A DNA stretch of 64,000 bases from CAZAZQ01 sp964489705 (GTDB lineage Bacteria; Zixibacteria; MSB-5A5; GN15; FEB-12): contig CAZAZQ010000006.1 in assembly GCA_964489705.1 (NCBI GenBank), positions 1-64,000 of the forward strand. The letters run 5' to 3'. Position numbers and translations under genes: made by a program. Below the pieces are notes generated by a model. It saw only the letters and a program-made list of their open reading frames with translations, did not search any database and was not told where the DNA came from. Position 1 is the stretch's first letter; every line of letters starts with the position of its first letter. Shown in pieces: positions 61,569 to 64,000 of the stretch.

Positions 61569-62042
61569 ATGAAACGAGCGAAGCTGATAACATACCTCGG
61601 CATTGGGGTAAGCGTCCCGATTATTGTTATAATCGGCTACTTCCTTTGGGGAACGGTGCGCACCGCCCGCGGGGTCTCGAAGACAGCCGATGCCCCCACC
61701 TATCTTATTCGTCTTCAGGTGGTTAACGGCACCGACACACCCGCAGTGGCAGCCGAGGTCACCCGCGCTTTGTCTCATTACGCCGATTCGGTGCTGGAAA
61801 TACAAATTGCCGGAACAATGGATTTTGACTTGAAAAAAGTTGAGAAATCGTTCATTATATCCCGCGAAAAAGACGAATCGGCGGCAAAAGAACTGGCGAA
61901 GCTGTTAGGGCTTGATCCCTCGGAAACAATGTATAAGCCTCTGGAGTTTAACGAAAAGCATATTACCGTGACGTTAGTGTTGGGGGAAGATGCCCCCTCG
62001 TTGAAATTACCGAACAAAGAGCAAAAAAATAAGGAGAGATAG
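61569..62042 (+). CDS. LytR_C-domain membrane protein
   Basis: A 157-residue protein with one N-terminal membrane segment (about 9-28) and a domain like the C-terminal LytR_C module: IRLQVVNGTDTPAVAAEVTRALSHYADSV and ESAAKELAKLLGLDPS. The LytR_C role is unknown, perhaps envelope attachment. It lies 9 bases before rsfS and probably shares its transcript. Confidence 0.65.
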   Translation: MKRAKLITYLGIGVSVPIIVIIGYFLWGTVRTARGVSKTADAPTYLIRLQVVNGTDTPAVAAEVTRALSHYADSVLEIQIAGTMDFDLKKVEKSFIISREKDESAAKELAKLLGLDPSETMYKPLEFNEKHITVTLVLGEDAPSLKLPNKEQKNKER

Positions 62043-62051
62043 TACCACGCT

Positions 62052-62408
62052 TTGAAAAAACTGTCAGCCCTTGCCCTCGCACGAAAAGCCGGACTGCTGG
62101 CTCTTTCTAAAAAAGGTTTTGAAGTCAAGATTTTGAAAGTCAAAGAGCTTTCGTCGGTATGCGACTATTTCGTTATCGTTTCGGGAGGTGCTGATATTCA
62201 CGTCAAAGCCATCGCCGAAGCGATCGACGAGGGATTGAAAGAACTCGGATATGCCCCGAATCATCGGGAAGGAGTCACCGAAGGAAATTGGATTCTCTTG
62301 GATTACATAGACGTGGTGGTTCATGTTTTTTACGAACCGACCCGGCGCTTTTACGCGCTGGAAAAACTCTGGGGTGATGCCCCGGTGGAAGAATTAACGG
62401 AACAATAA
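62052..62408 (+). CDS. rsfS: ribosomal silencing factor RsfS
   Basis: A 118-residue protein that binds L14 and blocks subunit joining in starvation. Typical blocks: LSSVCDYFVIVSGGADIHVKAIAEAI, REGVTEGNWILLDYIDVVVHVF and RRFYALEKLWGDAP. The start codon is TTG at 62052 with GGAGAG about 13 bases upstream. Confidence 0.93.
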   Translation: MKKLSALALARKAGLLALSKKGFEVKILKVKELSSVCDYFVIVSGGADIHVKAIAEAIDEGLKELGYAPNHREGVTEGNWILLDYIDVVVHVFYEPTRRFYALEKLWGDAPVEELTEQ

Positions 62409-62467
62409 CAATGGGAATGAGGACATCGGTGAAGGCACACACACAAGACATAGGATGGGTTGAGTAA

Positions 62468-63715
62468 ATGGAACTAGCAGAACTGAAATCAAAAACAATC
62501 GCAGAGCTCCTCAAGATAGCGGAAGATCGTGATATTCCCGGTGTGTCCGGGCTTCGCAAATCGGAGCTCATCTACAAAATCATGGAATCGCAATCGTCGG
62601 CGAACGGGATTATCCTCGCCGAAGGGGTGTTGGAAATCCTCGACGAAGGCTACGGTTTTCTCCGCTCGCCCGACTATAACTACCTGCCCGGGCAGGACGA
62701 TATTTACGTCTCCCCCTCGCAAATCAAGCGCTTCGACTTGCGCACCGGCGACATCATCGCAGGGCAGGTACGTCCGCCCAAGGATAACGAACGCTATTTC
62801 GCTTTACTGAAAATCGAATCGGTGAATTTCACCGACCCGGAAATCGCCAAACATACCCCGCTTTTCGATAATCTGACCCCTCTGTATCCGAATGAACCGT
62901 TTCGTCTCGAAGTGAGCAGCGACGAGCTGACCACCCGCATTATCGACTTGATGTGTCCCATCGGAAAAGGACAGCGGGCGTTGATTACCTCTCCCCCCAA
63001 GGCGGGGAAAACGATTATCCTGCAAAGAATCGCCCAATCGATTACGACCAACCACCCGGAAGTCATTCTCATCGTGCTGCTCATCGACGAACGACCGGAA
63101 GAAGTGACCGATATGAAACGCTCCGTTAAAGGCGAAGTCGTTTCCTCGACGTTCGACGAACCCGCCGAACGCCACGTCCAAGTGGCGCACATGGTGCTGG
63201 AAAAAGCCAAGCGCCTGACCGAACATGGTCACGACGTGGTCATCCTGTTGGATTCGATTACCCGTCTGGCGCGGGCGCACAACGCTGTTGTCCCGCACTC
63301 CGGGAAGATCCTCTCCGGCGGTGTTGACTCCAACGCCTTGCACAAACCGAAGCGCTTTTTCGGAGCGGCGCGGAATATCGAAGAAGGCGGCTCGTTGACG
63401 GTCATCGCCACGGCGCTTATCGAGACCGGCTCGCGGATGGACGAGGTGATTTTCGAAGAGTTCAAGGGAACCGGCAACATGGAAATGGTGCTCGATCGGC
63501 GATTGGCGGATCGGCGGATTTTCCCGGCAATGGACATCAACCGCTCTTCGACCCGAAAGGAAGAATTGCTCCAAGACCCGGAAACCCTGAACAAGATATG
63601 GATTCTCCGGAAATTCTTGGCGGAAATGAACCCCATCGAAGCGATGGAATTTCTCATCGACCGGTTGAAAAAGACCAAGAACAACCAGCGTTTCCTCGCC
63701 TCGATGAAAGACTAA
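62468..63715 (+). CDS. rho: transcription termination factor Rho
   Basis: A 415-residue hexameric RNA helicase. N-terminal helical Rho_N (ELAELKSKTIAELLKIAEDRDIPGVSGLRKSELIYKI compressed from residues 2-38), RNA-binding cold-shock-like domain (GVLEILDEGYGFLRSPDYNYLPGQDDIYVSPSQI), Walker A SPPKAGKTIILQRIA (about 177-191), VLLIDERPEEVTDM, the Q loop KRLTEHGHDVVILLDSITRLARA and the R-rich GNMEMVLDRRLADRRIFPA. It lies after rsfS by 59 bases. Confidence 0.97.
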   Translation: MELAELKSKTIAELLKIAEDRDIPGVSGLRKSELIYKIMESQSSANGIILAEGVLEILDEGYGFLRSPDYNYLPGQDDIYVSPSQIKRFDLRTGDIIAGQVRPPKDNERYFALLKIESVNFTDPEIAKHTPLFDNLTPLYPNEPFRLEVSSDELTTRIIDLMCPIGKGQRALITSPPKAGKTIILQRIAQSITTNHPEVILIVLLIDERPEEVTDMKRSVKGEVVSSTFDEPAERHVQVAHMVLEKAKRLTEHGHDVVILLDSITRLARAHNAVVPHSGKILSGGVDSNALHKPKRFFGAARNIEEGGSLTVIATALIETGSRMDEVIFEEFKGTGNMEMVLDRRLADRRIFPAMDINRSSTRKEELLQDPETLNKIWILRKFLAEMNPIEAMEFLIDRLKKTKNNQRFLASMKD

Positions 63716-63776
63716 TATATCCCGGAAGGTTCGAACATTGCCCCGAAAGGAGATGATAACCCAAGAAAGAGACCTC

Positions 63777-63825
63777 CGAAAGTAACCTGAGCGTTTACTT
63801 TCGCATATCCGGATGTTTTTTGCCG
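63777..63825 (+). terminator. possible terminator after rho
   Basis: A 9-bp stem, CGAAAGTAA (63777-63785) and TTACTTTCG (63795-63803), is followed after 14 bases by a six-T run near 63816-63821. The distance between stem and T-run is unusual, so this is tentative. Confidence 0.35.
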
Positions 63826-63900
63826 AGGTAGTAGTTGTGTCTTGCTTCTGCCTCCTCAAGAAACATAAGACGATAAAAAAGTAACCCGTAGGAGGTTATG

Positions 63901-64000
63901 ATGCAAGGCAGTAAGCTGTATGTGGGAAATTTGAACTACTCGGTGACCAACGAACAATTGGAAGAGCTGTTTTCCGGTCACGGCGAAGTGAAGAGCGTCA
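63901..64000 (+). CDS. RNA-binding protein with RRM domain (3' end outside window)
   Basis: Begins ATGCAAGGCAGTAAGC at 63901, five bases after GGAGG (63891-63895); an ATG at 63898 would be too close to that site. The visible 33 residues, SKLYVGNLNYSVTNEQLEELFSGHG, contain the RNP-2 motif LYVGNL of a single-RRM glycine-tailed RNA-binding protein, common in cyanobacteria and FCB bacteria. The full product is likely about 85-120 residues. Confidence 0.85.
   Translation, partial: MQGSKLYVGNLNYSVTNEQLEELFSGHGEVKSV

Overview
The window looks like a chromosomal stretch of a Gram-negative, diderm bacterium from an uncultured lineage, most plausibly candidate phylum Zixibacteria or a neighbour in the FCB group. 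That assignment is inference. It rests on the two exported proteins ending in a dockerin-like block (RGNVDG...SGSINVADLTYLVNYLF...PEPPPC style), the MurE DNPR motif for meso-diaminopimelate, an MCE/MlaD protein, a TPR lipoprotein with a TonB-like C-terminus, and the overall gene set. No rRNA, prophage, integron or CRISPR array is visible, and there is one tRNA (Arg-ACG).

Layout. Positions 1-3.0 kb (minus strand) carry leucine-catabolism-type genes (a partial enoyl-CoA hydratase and a methylcrotonoyl-CoA carboxylase beta-type subunit) and a ferritin-like diiron protein. From 3.3 to 19.6 kb (plus) runs a compact division and cell wall (dcw) cluster: mraZ-rsmH-ftsL-ftsI-murE-murF-mraY-murD-ftsW-murG-murC-ftsQ-ftsA-ftsZ, closed by a strong terminator. 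murB and ddl are absent from it, and murE appears to start with ATT. From 19.7 to 31.6 kb (mostly minus) lie an extended GlpX-like protein, thiamine pyrophosphokinase, rpe, queG, a GIN-domain exported protein (plus), a tiny thioredoxin-like gene with its own promoter and terminator, a lipoprotein-pyrK-pyrD-pyrF operon, and a GNAT/sirtuin pair. From 31.8 to 34.2 kb (plus) are a dockerin-tagged metallophosphoesterase, a DUF2173/roadblock-like gene with a small Cys protein, and a 56-residue SEC-C peptide.

From 35 to 38.9 kb (minus) is the ffh-rpsP-khpA-rimM-trmD-rplS translation/SRP operon, with a divergent promoter pair facing a secreted papain-like protease that carries PKD, cohesin-like and dockerin modules. 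From 41.5 to 46.3 kb (minus) come a PASTA protein, a CPBP protease and a three-gene corrinoid methyltransferase operon (MttB-like, MetH-reactivation-like, corrinoid protein). Positions 46.4-54.2 kb hold a cytidylate-kinase-like gene, a short FAD-binding protein, tRNA-Arg, a YedF-type DsrE-like protein, secA, an HDAC-family protein and a geranylgeranyl-reductase-type flavoprotein. Positions 54.7-64 kb (plus) hold rsgA, an MCE protein, a GH57 glucanotransferase, panD, a GlmU-type pyrophosphorylase, a LytR_C protein, rsfS, rho and the start of an RRM protein.

Five intergenic regions (25.3, 34.4, 48.6, 54.4 and 59.3 kb) share a family of small palindromes and a 100-121 bp composite element. Stems vary by compensatory changes, which argues that the fold is maintained. 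The observations I rate highest are the corrinoid operon, the repeat family, the ATT start of murE and the cohesin-like plus dockerin protease.
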